DNA from: Hordeum vulgare subsp. vulgare
Taxonomy: Eukaryota > Streptophyta > Magnoliopsida > Poales > Poaceae
Assembly: GCF_904849725.1 (NCBI RefSeq)
Contig: NC_058522.1
Coordinates: 435,455,529 to 435,519,528 of the forward strand
Length of the DNA stretch: 64,000 bases
Direction: 5' to 3'
This document shows, one piece after another, positions 11,867 through 24,052 of this stretch. Positions within the stretch are counted from its first letter, which is position 1, and each line of letters opens with the position of its first letter. Made by a program: the position numbers and the translations under genes. Below the pieces are notes generated by a model, which was not told the origin of the DNA, searched no databases, and was given only the letters and a program-made list of their open reading frames with translations.

Positions 11867-14790
11867 AAAATCTCATCCTCGAGATTTCCAGGCTTACCTC
11901 CCTGGGAAGAGGGGACTTACCTGTGTGCGACTTGGATCCATCAGTTGTCCTGCCTTCATTGATTCTGTGACTTTATAACTGCCTCTTCGGAGGGGCCAAG
12001 TGTTGTATTTGCACATGGCTTTCTTGAATCCTTCTCTTTCTTGTCGGTTATACCCTTTATTCTTATAGTGGTCTTGCAGGGTAGGGTAGCGGGTACTGCC
12101 AACCAACATCGTGGTTCAGGTCCTGGAAGTATCTGCTTTGGGCTTTATTGTAATGCTTCGGATCGTAGATGTCATGGATAATTCATCCTTTCCTGGTACC
12201 AGGCTCACGTACTCGCATGTCCTCGAGTGAATGGGAGTGGCTTCCTTTTTTCCATGTCAGAATGTTCAGTCTGGATGTGTGTTTCGTATTGGTATTTCTC
12301 GCTGCCTCAAGCATTTTGACCTTGTCCTTAGGTGATTCATGACTCAAGGAATCAACATGACCGAGCTATTGCTGCTATATCCTTGACTCAAACGCCAGGC
12401 ATGTTCACAAAATAATCATAGACAGTAATCTCTTATGATGCCATGCTGTCTACGAACTGTTGTTGTCGATGTGCTTTGAACCATTTGATCTTAATGTCTC
12501 GTTCAGACTTTGTTGTTCGTGGGGATGGCTCTGTCATATGTATAGCCTCTACAGTCCTTGTTGTGATAACTGAGATGTGCATAGTATGCCTATCACTTGG
12601 TGTATCTTTTAGGGCATAGCTTCTTATCTGGGTTGATGGTCCATATTCATGAGTAGTGCGGCAAGCTCGTTTGTGGCTGCATATGCATGAGTATCACAAG
12701 GGTTGGTAATGCCTCTTTGTGTGCGAAACGGTATCTTGTTGACTGTCACAGAGGTTGTTTGCCCACGACTTCTTTGGTCTTGAGGACTCCTTTGATGTAC
12801 TTTTCATGTTACGCCAACACCATTCCTTAATTGTTTTCCCTGAGCATGAGCTTGTTCTCACAACTTACTCTTGTGTATCTCGTAGGGGTTGTTGTGCTCA
12901 TATTCTTCTTTTAAACATAGGGCTGACGTTTCTGTGAACGCGGTCATTCCCGGGTACGAGTGGCTTGCATGAATTGATCCGTTAAACATATGCAAATGTA
13001 GGATAGATCCTTCCATCACCACTGGGTTCTGAAGAGAATGTTTGTCCAGACTAGCTCATGCTCCTGACAAGTTTGTTGTAGGCACGATGGCATGTTGAAG
13101 AAGATTGAATTCTTTATGCTCGAAGCTTCTGCTAGAGTAGCGTGCTGAAGACGGCCGGTTATCATACCTCAAAATCTTTCCTTCATGTGGCTTGCTACGG
13201 AAGGTCGGGTTCCTTACGCCAAAAGCTTTCCGTGGTAGCCTGTTATGGAAGATGGGAGTGTCGTATCCCATAAGAATCTTTAACCAAGTGGCGTACCGAG
13301 ACAGTGTGGTACCATAAGCTCTTTTCGGTAGCTCGTGGGGGAAGGCTAGGTTACTTATTCCAGAAGTCTTTTTGCTATGATGTATCGTCGGATCTAGAGC
13401 CGGTTCTGGCTTCCTTTTGAATTATCCGAAATTTTACCCATAGTAGAGCCATAACTTGATACATGCTATACCTTGGTTGAAGATATTCCATACATCGCTT
13501 GTCCTTCCACTGGTCTGGTTGTTGTTGTTGTAAAGGTTGCATGACTGGTGTAGACCTCATGTGGACAATTGATTCGGAAGGCCATATGTTCAAACCAGGT
13601 GTTGTCGATAATAAGTAATTGATGGATACTTCCATCTGGTTCAGCTGAGCTTCCAAGCATGTTGGGTGCTTCCTGATTCGGACAACTGTGAACTTATCCA
13701 TATTCCTTGCAAACCTTGTTCACAGTGTCCAGAAAATTTTATATTTGCACCGATGTGCTTTAAGATTTTCCTTGAAATTTGTACCAATGTACTGGAGTTT
13801 TGTCGCTGCTTTTGGGTCACTTGTATTCTTGAAATATGTCCTTGGTGAAGAATAAATGGCTCTTGAGTTTACTTAGAAAAGACTCAAGGTTTACCTTACT
13901 GACTGAAATAATACGTGTATTCCGGACGGAATATTTTGTCCCTACGGATGTTCACTCTCAGTAGTTCAGCTGACTGTTTCCTTTGGTATGATCGGTTCTG
14001 AGGCCAAGTCTCTTAGGTATATTCGGGCCTTGTCTATTGCACACGATTCTGCTTCTGACCCATTCGTCATTCTTGACAAATCCGGTGGTAATGTTCTGAA
14101 TATCAGGAAGTTGGCATGGCTTGACTTTGGTTGAAATGGGGATTATTGGTATTATCTTGGTTGCATGCTGATTTTCTTAGACAACTCTTGCACATGGATC
14201 CAGTCGGAGCAGAAAAATGAAACCAACAAAAGAAATGAGAACCAAAAGAAACCAGAAAGCAAATAAGCTCAAGTGTTGCGGACCTTAAACATGGCCAAGG
14301 ATCCACTAGTATAACTAATATAGCGCACTCGATGCATTTCTAAGGATTTAGAAGCGAAACCGCACCATGCTCCTAATAGCATTGGTGTCAAGCTCCTACT
14401 ACTTCTTTAGGGAACATCACTCTCGACACAGGACTATAGCGAAAGTGTCTTAGTCAACGTTCCTAAGGTTGTCGAGGAGAGATAGAATTTATAAGAGTTT
14501 CCCAAAGGAAACTAGAATGAGAAGAGGAATGTCATGGCTAGCAAGCAGGGGTAAGGATATCTGGTTGACGTAGGGGTTTCACGGCTCACGGGTCGTTGCC
14601 GGGTGCAAGCATTTCACATCGGAGGAAAGGGCCACGAGAGTTGGGGTCTGATGGAGCCGAAAACCTATGGGGTGGCCTTATGATCAATAGTAGCCGTGCC
14701 AAGTGGCAAAGATGGCTAAAATCCATCTAGGCTTTCTACTGAACACAAGAAAGTGAGGTCTGGCTAGGGTAACCTATAGTCAGCCTGGAT
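11867..14790 (-). other. Non-coding internal domain of the LARD
   Basis: There is no ORF resembling gag or pol on either strand. The longest frames are under 110 codons and show no known motif. Published LARDs have a conserved non-coding internal domain of 3-3.5 kb that is thought to be structured RNA, and the size here fits. A degenerate tandem array lies at about 13110-13375. Confidence 0.8.
13110..13375 (+). repeat. Degenerate tandem repeat inside the LARD internal domain
   Basis: About five units of 40-60 bp share the pattern TGGC.TG.TACGGAAG, then a GGTT.CTTAC.CC core, then AAGCTTT.C. Units start near 13119, 13189, 13237, 13291 and 13331. Conservation is partial. Confidence 0.55.
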
Positions 14791-14802
14791 GCTCTGATAC
14801 CA
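14791..14802 (-). other. Primer binding site of the LARD (tRNA-Met)
   Basis: On the minus strand TGGTATCAGAGC is a perfect match to the usual plant initiator tRNA-Met primer site. It lies five bases inside the LTR boundary at 14808, so reverse transcription could still start here. Confidence 0.9.
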
Positions 14803-14807
14803 TTCGT

Positions 14808-15462
14808 TGTGGTGCTCCACCTGATTACCACTGTAGCTAGATGGTCGCCGCACATACCAGCCCAGGAAATCACTCTGGCATGCACGTTTACAACAGGTAT
14901 CAGGAACATAGGCATTTCTATTAATGAATATAAGAGTTTTACAAGATGAGCCACAAGGGTGATGGCAGCGGAAAAGCTCTATCTAAGGTAGCATGGTTTT
15001 GATGTAGCTCCAATCCACAGGGATCTGACTTGGTTACACTCCTAGCCCGCGAACACTCTGTCTCCTCGCGTACGACGGATCCTTATGTGAACCTGGCCAC
15101 GTGAATGTACTTGCAAGCAAACGAAAACTAACATATACACTAAGCAAAGCAATCTATGGCATTCAAGCATGCATTTGTTATTAGAGCAATATTAATCATC
15201 ATGACATAGCATACCTATCTAGCAAGGTTAATTATCAAGGTATAACAGGGTTATCTAGCAAGATAACTTCTAGAGTAAATGCGATAAGGTAAAGCATATT
15301 AGGTAAATGATTTGTACTCCGACTATTCTCATGATCCAGTCTGAATCTGATCCAATCCAACTCATGTGGTCATCGACCACTCATCTCATAGCCATCTCAT
15401 GGCTAACATGTCATATACCGGACATCTTCCGATGTCTGCACAAGACGAGTTCTTCCATCATA
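14808..15462 (-). repeat. 5' LTR of the LARD, part 2 (U5 side)
   Basis: It matches 7557-8210 and ends (minus strand) with CACCACA next to the primer site. The chromovirus inserted at 15463; the last five bases here, TCATA, pair with TCATT at 27094-27098 as an imperfect TSD. Confidence 0.9.
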
Positions 15463-16180
15463 TGTAATATCCCAATTTTCCTAATTGGGAATGTTTTACA
15501 TTGTAGCTAAGCATCTATGCATATTGATTGAAATAAATTTGGCACTTGAATTCTTTCGTCTTTTGATTTGCATTTTCCATCTTTTTCCTCGCACGAGAAA
15601 TGCCCGGGCAAGAGAGAGAGCGGAGGAAAATGACCCTCCAAAGTGCGGGCAATTTCTGAAATATTGGAGCCAAGAAATCCAAAGATCATTTGCAAAAATA
15701 TTTGCAAAAAGAAAATAAATCATTTTGAGGAATTTCTGAAAAAAACATTGTTTTAAAGTTTTTATTTTTGCTTTGGAAAAATGTTATTCGGGTAAAGGAT
15801 ATTTTTCTGATTTTTTTGGTATATAATACTCTATATTAAATATTTGATTTATTTCCTTTTATTTCACTTTTGTTTTTCTGTTTCGGAAAAGATTTTATTA
15901 GGAAAGTCTTTTTTTTAGTAGGCGATCGCCCGAGCGTTTAATAGCTGTGGGCCGCCACCCCCACAGCCCGGGATCCGAAATCCCCAAATTTCGGCCACCC
16001 TTCCCATCCGCAGCCCCCTCCTCCCACTGCCACGCGGGCCCCCCTGGCCGACCCCTCCTCCCCCACGGTCACCCCCACCTTGCCCTTCCTAATCTCGTGC
16101 CCGACCCCGAGCCGAGCTCCCCTGGAACCGGGATCCCCTCGGGCCCCTCTCTTCCTTCCTTCCCCGGCCCCCTCCCCGGC

Positions 16181-16189
16181 CTATATAAG
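16181..16189 (+). promoter_or_regulatory. TATA box of the chromovirus 5' LTR
   Basis: CTATATAAG is embedded in strongly GC-rich sequence and is repeated at 24751-24759 in the 3' LTR. Transcription of the element probably starts about 30 bp downstream. Confidence 0.7.
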
Positions 16190-16455
16190 CCCCTAGCCCC
16201 GACCGCACCCCGTTCCCACCCCGCCCACGTCGAGTCGCCGCCCACCCGAGCCCCTGCGGCAGCTGCGCCGGAGAGCAGCCCGAGCACCTTCGGCCACCCC
16301 GAGGGCAGCCACCCCGAGCCACTCCCTCGCTCCGCCCGACGCCTCCCCTCGCCGAAGGACCGCCGCCGCCACCTCCCCGTCCCGTCAGCCACCACCGGAG
16401 CCCCTCCCCTCGCCAGCGACACCACCCCTCGCCGTAGTTGCCAGCCACTGCCACG

Positions 16456-17172
16456 GTAAGGTCTCCTCCTCCTGTGAGTTCCCCTCTGAGCTCTCCCCTC
16501 TTTTCTCATCCGTTAGATTTTAGTTAGATGGTGTAGATTAGAAGTAGGATACCTGTTCGGTTTAGATCAGAAAACCGTCGGTTTTATTTTCACTTATTCA
16601 TTTAGCCAGTGGTTTTTGTTAGCTCATGGCCGTTTGCTCCTAAATATTGCAACAAACACCCCCGCAGCCTAACACAGCGCGCCACGTATACCCCCTGTTA
16701 GCTAGCTAGTTAGTTTCTTTTTTTCTGTCTAGTAGCAAAAACAGAAAAGTTTCTGTTTTGTTTTGGCCATAACTTTTGATCCCGAAGTCCAATGATATTG
16801 ATTCTTGTTCCAGTAGACTCCAATTGGTTCTGTAGTTTTTAAAAACATATAATTTGTCTATGTTTGAAATTTTCAAATATAAGTTAGATCAGATTTAGTT
16901 TAAACCTTGTTTTGCCTATTTCAGGAGTTTAAAAAATGATTTTGAGTTGATTATTTTTGCTACTGCTTCCAAGTGATTATATCTTACTGTGGTTGAAGTT
17001 TCAAAAATTTTAAAGTAGTTTTACTGGTGTTTTTAACAGAAACAAGTTTCTGCCTTAGTAACGCGTGTTGAAGTCTTTTACTTAGGCCTTAGCAAATCCT
17101 TACTTGTGATGTTATTTTTTACTTGTTGCTTGATTGTAGTGCTTATGGTGTGTTTTGTGTTTGTATCGGTAG
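16456..17172 (+). other. Possible leader intron inside the chromovirus LTR
   Basis: Composition changes sharply from GC-rich to AT-rich exactly at a consensus splice donor, CACG|GTAAG, at 16456. The AT-rich stretch ends near a candidate acceptor (GGTAG, 17172) before a block of different composition. The same arrangement is kept in the 3' LTR (donor near 25027). No transcript evidence is available; the intron is inferred from composition and splice-like sites only. Confidence 0.4.
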
Positions 17173-18539
17173 ATCATCCGGAGTGCGAAGCGTGTTACTT
17201 AGAAGCGCTCGATCAAGACAACTATCATCAAGGCAAGTCATTTTGATCATGCTATTTTCCTATGTTTTCGATGCATGGTAGTTCACCTTTCTTTGCCCAA
17301 ATGGCATGCTGCCTAGGTACTTGGAGACTTTAGTATAAGTTGTAGTATCATGTGGTAGGCACACAACAACCCCGCTACTTGGCCCCGGGACGACAATTTT
17401 CTTAATGCTATGCTTGAGTAGACGGGTTTTCGGTTGAGTGCATAACACGAGTGATGCGAGGTTGATTAAATAATCAAGACCGGTTAAGACAAGATTTTCA
17501 AGACCTCGGACGCAATGCAACTCTGGGTGAAGGACGGTTGATCGGCTCCCTGGAGAAACCAGTGGATGCCCGGGATGCTGGAGAGGCCATGACATCCTAG
17601 GGAAAGCTTCACCCAGGCTCGAAGAGATGGACGGAGACTTCAAGACTCAAGGTTTACCTGCACAGCCACAAGTCATTATGGGCTCTGGCTTGGTTGGACA
17701 ACGCGGCGACTCTGGACAGGCGGTGCTAGCAGATGTAGAAGAACGGTAGGAATGGATGGGCACCGACAGGGATTCAGAGGGACCCGTTGAAAAACCATGT
17801 TTTGATCATCCGGTCTTCAAACACCGTGAAGTGCGAGGACAAACCCGGAGGCGATCAAATCTTGTGGGGAACGTGTGCAAAACTCTGCAGAGTGCCCAAC
17901 CTAATCGATTAGCCGTGTCCACGGTCCTGGACAACTTGAGCCGAAGGCATTGAAATTCCCCTGAACTCTCGACACAACTTAATAATGATGTGGGTGTTAA
18001 CAACTATTCGGGTACGAGAATTGGTTGGCGGAACCATCTCGTTAACAACGAACAATGTAGTAATATTTTGCTTCCAACCCTCTTGTTGTAGGATAAAACT
18101 GGCTTTATGCAAAACTTAGCCCCACCGGCCAAATATGCATGTAGAGATAGTTGATTATTATTTTACTCCTCTCTTTGATGACTTGCCGGCATATTCAATA
18201 TGCTGACCTACACGGCTGCAACGTATCATGTTGCAGAGTACTTTTCCGACCAGGAGTGAGGCTACGTTCTACGCTCAACGACATGCCCTTGGAGTCGGAT
18301 GGACTCATCTACCTGATGCTTCCGCTAGTCTTCGTTAGATATCTCATGAGATGGCCTTCAGCCACTTTATTGTAATACTTTATTGTAATAAAGTACTCTT
18401 TATGAGATTTCGATTAATAAAGCTGTGTGATTGAACTCTTGAATATATACATTATGTACTGAGTGTGTACCAGCATGATCTTGGGATGGTACGGAAACAC
18501 CAGAGGCTTGACTCGTCTTGAGTCGGGTCGCAACAGAAA

Positions 18540-18552
18540 TGGTATTCAGAGC
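18540..18552 (+). other. Primer binding site of the chromovirus (tRNA-Met)
   Basis: TGGTATTCAGAGC follows the LTR end after four bases. It equals the tRNA-Met site TGGTATCAGAGC with one extra T. The LARD around it uses the same class of primer. Confidence 0.85.
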
Positions 18553-18686
18553 ACACGCTCACCTTAGGACGTAACCTCTAGGAATGGAAAAGCCTTAGGA
18601 AGAAAACTATTTTCTCTTATGTCTATAAATCTTCTATTTCCTCTTCTGATCATTTCTGACTTCTCTCCGATTTTCCAATGTTTTAG

Positions 18687-19394
18687 ATGGCCACCTTCTT
18701 CCCTGTTAAGTTCACGGAGTTTTGCCAGCCCGACGCCACTATGCCGTTTGGAAAGGAGCTGATGCAAATCACCAAGGACTTGAGGATTGCTCTGCCGACT
18801 ATCACAGGGAAGCCAACTTCGTCTTACCCGGAGGATTCACGCTACAGGATCGAGGTGCACGTTCCCGGAAGGACATTCCAGCCGCGCACTGAGCCGGTGG
18901 ATTTCATGTTCATCGCACCCAACTGGATTCTCGGAAGGGACATGGCGAACCATTGTGCCCTCGGACGTATCAAGGAAGAATACAAAGGCTGCCCTATTTC
19001 TCCAGACCTATTCACCGTATCCCGGAGAAACGAAGATGGAGAAATCATCTCAAGCAAGACCAAGGACGCTCTCTTGTCTTATGCCCGGACCTTGGAGAAG
19101 CACAGTGGGACTCTGGAGCATCGTGTGATCAAGGACGCCAAGAAGATCAAGCAACTGTCACTCCGCGAGCTTGAACTCGAAGAAGCAGCCCGGGAAGCCC
19201 ACTATGAACACGAACTGGAGGTGAAGGACTTTCTGGAGCGGATCGAGAAGCTGAAGACTCGAGTTGCATACCTGGAGGAGGAACTGGACATGGGTGAGAA
19301 CCTTCATCCCGAAGGAGATGTAGCCCCCTTGATCAGCAACGACGAGGACTATGAAGAAAGCTCCACCGAAGGACCCACCACCATGCTTTTTTGA
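18687..19394 (+). CDS. Extra ORF between 5' LTR and gag (ORF0-like), 235 aa
   Basis: This is an intact ORF that starts with ATG about 135 bp after the primer site and ends before gag. Residues 1-130 show no known fold but contain VHVPGRTFQPRTEPV and a tryptophan-containing WILGRDMANHC stretch. Residues about 135-205 are rich in E, K, L and R with heptad-like spacing and probably form a coiled coil. The C terminus is acidic. It has no zinc knuckle, protease or polymerase motif. Related rice chromoviruses (RIRE3/RIRE8) were reported to have an extra ORF, orf0, in this position. Its function is unknown; a particle or RNA-binding role is only a guess. It is open although the gag-pol next to it is broken. 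Confidence 0.75.
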   Translation: MATFFPVKFTEFCQPDATMPFGKELMQITKDLRIALPTITGKPTSSYPEDSRYRIEVHVPGRTFQPRTEPVDFMFIAPNWILGRDMANHCALGRIKEEYKGCPISPDLFTVSRRNEDGEIISSKTKDALLSYARTLEKHSGTLEHRVIKDAKKIKQLSLRELELEEAAREAHYEHELEVKDFLERIEKLKTRVAYLEEELDMGENLHPEGDVAPLISNDEDYEESSTEGPTTMLF

Positions 19395-19607
19395 GGAGGA
19401 CACTTAGACTAGACCACCAAATTTATTTTATCGTTATACGTTTTAGGCCGATGTTTAGGATTGTCGAATTTTGTATCCTCGTGTGAACCTTTGTGATGGT
19501 ATTGAATAAAATGTGTGGTGTGATACTTGTTTGTTGCATTCATATGGGTAGTGTAATTACTCTTAGACCATTGTTCTATGCTAATCTCACCCCTCTACAA
19601 ACATCAG

Positions 19608-22600
19608 ATGCCTCCGAGACGCGCCCCTGAGTCCAACTTTCCGCCGGCACTCACCCAGTTGATCCAGCAACAAAACACCCTGATGCAGCTGATCATCCAG
19701 AACCAGAACAATAACAACAACCATCATCCACCCCAGGCCGACAATCTCACCCGTTTCCTGAGGTTGAACCCTCCAACTTTCTCCAGCAGCATTGAGCCCA
19801 TTGTGGGAGATGATTGGCTCTGCAAGATGGAGCGTGAACTTATCACTGTTGGTTGTACTGAAGCTGAGAAGGTGCGTTTTGCCGCGCATCAACTTGAAGG
19901 CCCTGCAGATGCTTGGTGGGAGAACTACACCACCACTTACCCCATTGCTGGAGTCACTTGGGAGCAATTCAAACAAGCCTTCCATACCGCAGATGTCTCA
20001 GCTGGTGCAATGAGTCTGAAGAAGCTTGAGTTTTGCAACTTACGCCAGGGGAATCGCTCTGTGGCCCAGTACGTCGATGAATTCAGCATGCTCGCCCATT
20101 ATGCACCTGGAGATGTGGCCGATGATGCGGCCAAGCAGGAAAAGTTCTTGGAGGGACTCAATGATGAGCTGAGCATTCAGTTGACTGTAGCCACCTTCAA
20201 CAACTACCAGGAGCTGGTTGATAAGGCCCTCATCTTGGAGGGGAAACACCAGGAGATGGAGAACCGCAAGAGAAAGTATGGGATTGGAAAGTTCAACTCC
20301 GGCACTCAGCAGAAGCCTCGCTACACCCCCTATTCAGGGAATACCGGGACTGGATCCGGTAAGTTTGGAGGACACGTCCATCATAACCACCCAGTGCACA
20401 ACCATGGAGGCCACAACCATGGAGGAAATGGGAACCACCGCAACAACATCAACTTCAAGAATGGCGGTATTGGCACTCAGCAGCATTCAGCTCCAGCTCA
20501 GAAGGATCTGACTCACATCACCTGCTTCAAGTGTCAGAAGACGGGACACTATGCCACTGAATGTCCCGAGAACAAGCAGGGAAATGAAAACAGCAACAAC
20601 AACTCTGCAGCAAAGAAGCCCAATCCTTTTCCTCAAGCTCAGGTGAACCACATTGATGTTGAAGAGGTCTATGATCACCCCGATACTGTGGTTGGTAAGT
20701 TTTTGCTAAATTCACGTCCAGTATTGGTACTTTTTGATTCTGGTGCAACACATTCATTCATATCAAGGGTAGTTGTGGAAAAGTATAGTTTGCCAACTAG
20801 AACCCTGAGCCAGCCTACTAAGGTCAGTTCCCCAGGAGGCATGATGACAGCCGGGATAGAATGCCATGCTTTGAGTCTCAACATCGGGAACCATGATTTT
20901 CCCACCGACCTCATTGTATTAGAGTCCCAGGGATTGGATGTAATCCTAGGCATGGATTGGTTGGCCAAGTATGAAGGGAATATTGATTGTGCCCTTAAGT
21001 CTATTTTGCTCACCACCACCGAGCAGAAGCGGATTAAGTGCGTGTCTCAGCGCCCGACACGGAGTAAGCGAGTAAACTCTCTCACGGGAGTAGTCCAGGA
21101 GGAAGTACCGATTGTACAGGAATACCCAGATGTATTTCCGGAGGAATTGCCGGGCATGCCACCTGATAGAGAGATTGAGTTCTTGATTGAGCTATTACCC
21201 GGAACAGCCCCGATATCCAAGAGACCCTATCGGATGCCCGCAAATGACTTGATAGAAATCAAGAAGCAAATCAAGGAGTTGTTGGACAAAGGGTATATTC
21301 GCCCAAGTTCTTCACCTTGGGGAGCCCCAGTGCTCTTGGTTGAAAAGAAGGACAAGTCCTTGAGAATGGTTGTCCATTATCGTGCATTATACGATGTGAC
21401 CATCAAGAACAAGTACCCCTTGCCGATGATCAATGATCTGTTTGATCAGTTAGTTGGAGCTCGCGTATTCTCAAAGATCGATCTTCGATCCGGGTATCAT
21501 CAGTTGAAGATTCGTGAACAGGATATACCCAAGACAGCCTTCACCACTCGGTACGGCTTGTATGAGTACACGGTCATGTCATTTGGACTGACTAATGCTC
21601 CGGCATATTTTATGAATCTGATGAACAAGGTATTTATGGAATACTTGGACAAGTTTGTCGTGGTGTTCATCGATGACATACTAATATTCTCCAAGAACGA
21701 AGAGGAACACAAGGAACATCTGCGTCTAGTTCTGGAGAAACTTCGAGAGCATAAGCTGTATGCAAAGTTTAGCAAATGTGAGTTTTGGTTGAAGGAAGTC
21801 GGATTCCTCGGACACGTCATCTCAGGAGAAGGAATAGCAGTGGACCCTGCCAAGGTCGCAACAGTCACCGAATGGGTAGCACCCACTTCAGTCAAGGAGA
21901 TCCGCAGTTTCCTCGGACTTGCCGGATATTACCGGAGGTTCATTGAGAATTTCTCAAAGATCGCCAAGCCCATGACAGAGTTATTGAAGAAGGAATCCAA
22001 GTATGTTTGGACTGAGGAATGTGAAACCAGTTTTCAAGAGCTAAAGAAACGTCTTGTTACAGCCCCAGTGCTGATATTGCCGAACATTCGGAAGGATTTC
22101 CAGGTTTACTGTGACGCTTCTCGTCAAGGACTCGGAGGAGTGCTCATGCAAGAAGGCAAAGTTGTAGCCTATGCATCCAGACAGCTCAGACCTCATGAGT
22201 TGAATTATGCCACGCATGACTTGGAACTAGCAGCCGTAGTGCATGCTCTCAAGACCTGGAGACATTTCCTGATCGGAAATAGTTGTGATGTTTACACTGA
22301 TCACAAGAGCCTGAAATATATCTTCACGCAGAAGGAGTTGAACCTCAGACAGAGGCGATGGCTAGAGTTGATCAAGGACTATGACATGAGATTGCATTAT
22401 CACCCAGGCAAGGCAAATGTTGTAGCCGATGCGTTGAGCTGCAAGAGTTATGTGAACACGCTCACAGCTGGAGGATTTCCCCAGGAGTTAGTCGATGACC
22501 TCCGAGAGCTAAAATTGGAGATAGTTCCAAGAGGATTTGTTGCCACACTGGAAATTCAGTCCACTTTGACAGAAAAGATCCGCGAAGCACAGAAATCAGA

Positions 22601-24040
22601 CAAGGAGATAGCTGAGATTAAGCAGAAAATTGAAGACGGGAAGGCTAAAGGTTTTCGTGAGGATGAACACGGAACTTTATGGTTTGAGGATCGCATCTAT
22701 GTGCCCAATGATCCCGAACTCAGGAAGTTGATACTTCAGGAGGCTCATGATTCCCCGTACTCAATACACCCCGGTAACACCAAGATGTATCTGGATCTGA
22801 AAGAAAGTTTCTGGTGGACAGGATTGAAGAAAGACATTGCCTAGTTCGTAGCAATATGCGATGTTTGTCAGCGAGTAAAAGCCGAGCATCAGAAGCCAGC
22901 AGGTTTGCTCCAACCTCTGCCGATACCCGAGTGGAAATGGGAAAAGCTTGGTATGGACTTCATCACAGGATTACCCAGGACCCGTTCTGGCTATGATTCT
23001 ATTTGGGTTGTGGTCGATCGTTTGACCAAGGTAGCTCACTTCATTCCGGTGAAGACTACTTACACGAGTGCCAAGCTGGCCAAGATATATATGACGAGGA
23101 TCGTATGTCTGCACGGAGTACCGAAGTGCATTGTGTCAGATAGAGGGACTCAGTTCACATCCAAATTTTGGCACCAACTGCATGAAACCTTGGGAACGAG
23201 ATTGGAGTTCAGTACAGCTTTTCACCCGCAGACAGATGGACAGACCGAGAGAGTCAATCAGATTCTGGAGGATATGTTGAGAGCTTGCGCACTAGACTAT
23301 GGGTCTAGTTGGGATGACAATTTGCCTTATGCCGAGTTCTCATACAACAACAGCTACCAGACCAGTCTGAAGATGGCCCCTTTCGAAGCTCTATACGGAA
23401 GGAGGTGCAGAACACCGTTAATGTGGGATGGAGTTGGAGACCCACAACTTTTTGGTCCCGACCTTATCCGAGATTCTGAAGAGAAGGTCAAGCTAATTCG
23501 TGACCGACTCAAGATAGCTCAGTCCAGGCAGAAGAGTTATGCTGACAGCAAACGCAAGGAAGTAACGTACGAAGTGGGAGACCGAGCATATCTTCGGGTG
23601 TCTCCACTTCGAGGAATCAAGAGATTCGGTGTGAAAGGAAAATTAGCACCCCGTTTCATTGGCCCTACAAAATTCTTGAACGTAGAGGCGAAGTTGCATA
23701 TAAACTGGAACTGCCGGAAGGATTGTCCGGAGTTCATGATGTCTTCCATGTTTCCCAGTTGAAGAAATGCCACGCTGAGATGGCCGATGTTCCGTTGAGA
23801 GATACAGTGCCCCTAGAGGCCATACAGCTTGACAGTGATCTAATGTATGAGGAGAAACCCGTCAGGATTCTCGAGACTTCCAACAGAGTTACCCGCAGCA
23901 AGATCATCAAGTTCTGCAAGGTGTTGTGGAGCCACCACACCGAGGAAGAAGCCACCTGGGAACGAGAAGAGGATCTTCGTCGAGACCACCCGCACCTGTT
24001 TTCTAGCCAACCCGAATCTCGAGGGCGAGATTCATCTTAA
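19608..24040 (+). pseudogene. Chromovirus gag-pol polyprotein, broken by one stop and one frameshift
   Basis: One frame opens at 19578; ATG at 19608 ([10 protein letters not shown]) is the more typical gag start. Numbering residues from 19578, gag carries the zinc knuckle [14 protein letters not shown] (about residue 315). The protease site [10 protein letters not shown] follows near 386. Reverse transcriptase shows [11 protein letters not shown] and the catalytic FIDD near 697. RNase H has VYCDAS. Integrase has its HHCC finger and D,D,E residues (MDF, VSDRGTQF, ERVNQ). The tail EEEATWEREEDL is chromodomain-like. TAG at 22842-22844 interrupts the frame inside the integrase zinc finger, and a one-base deletion near 23665 shifts the frame before the tail. 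Reverse transcriptase also has VHYRALYD where DYRALN is normal. The copy cannot make a full pol product. Confidence 0.9.
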
Positions 24041-24052
24041 GGTGGGTAGGTT
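24036..24052 (+). other. Polypurine tract of the chromovirus
   Basis: CTTAAGGTGGGTAGGTT abuts the 3' LTR start TGTAATATCC. The stop codon of gag-pol overlaps its left end. Confidence 0.85.

Larger units (their letters stand above)
15463..18535 (+). repeat. 5' LTR of the chromovirus (3073 bp)
   Basis: It runs from TGTAATATCCC to GGTCGCAACA. The layout is AT-rich U3 (15463-15920), GC-rich promoter and leader (15945-16455) with TATA box CTATATAAG at 16181, then an AT-rich part, and a polyadenylation-type AATAAAG near 18415. It carries 39 bp (near 16060-16110) that are missing from the 3' LTR and a short repeat (near 18370), and lacks a 17-bp insertion found there. Confidence 0.95.

Noticed and set aside
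15947..16509. Long Pro/Ser/Arg/Gly-rich ORFs on both strands in the GC-rich part of the chromovirus LTR (and 24472-25080 in the other LTR)
   Set aside because: They lie over the TATA box and leader, exist on both strands because of GC-rich composition, and are changed by indels between the two LTRs. They look like chance frames.
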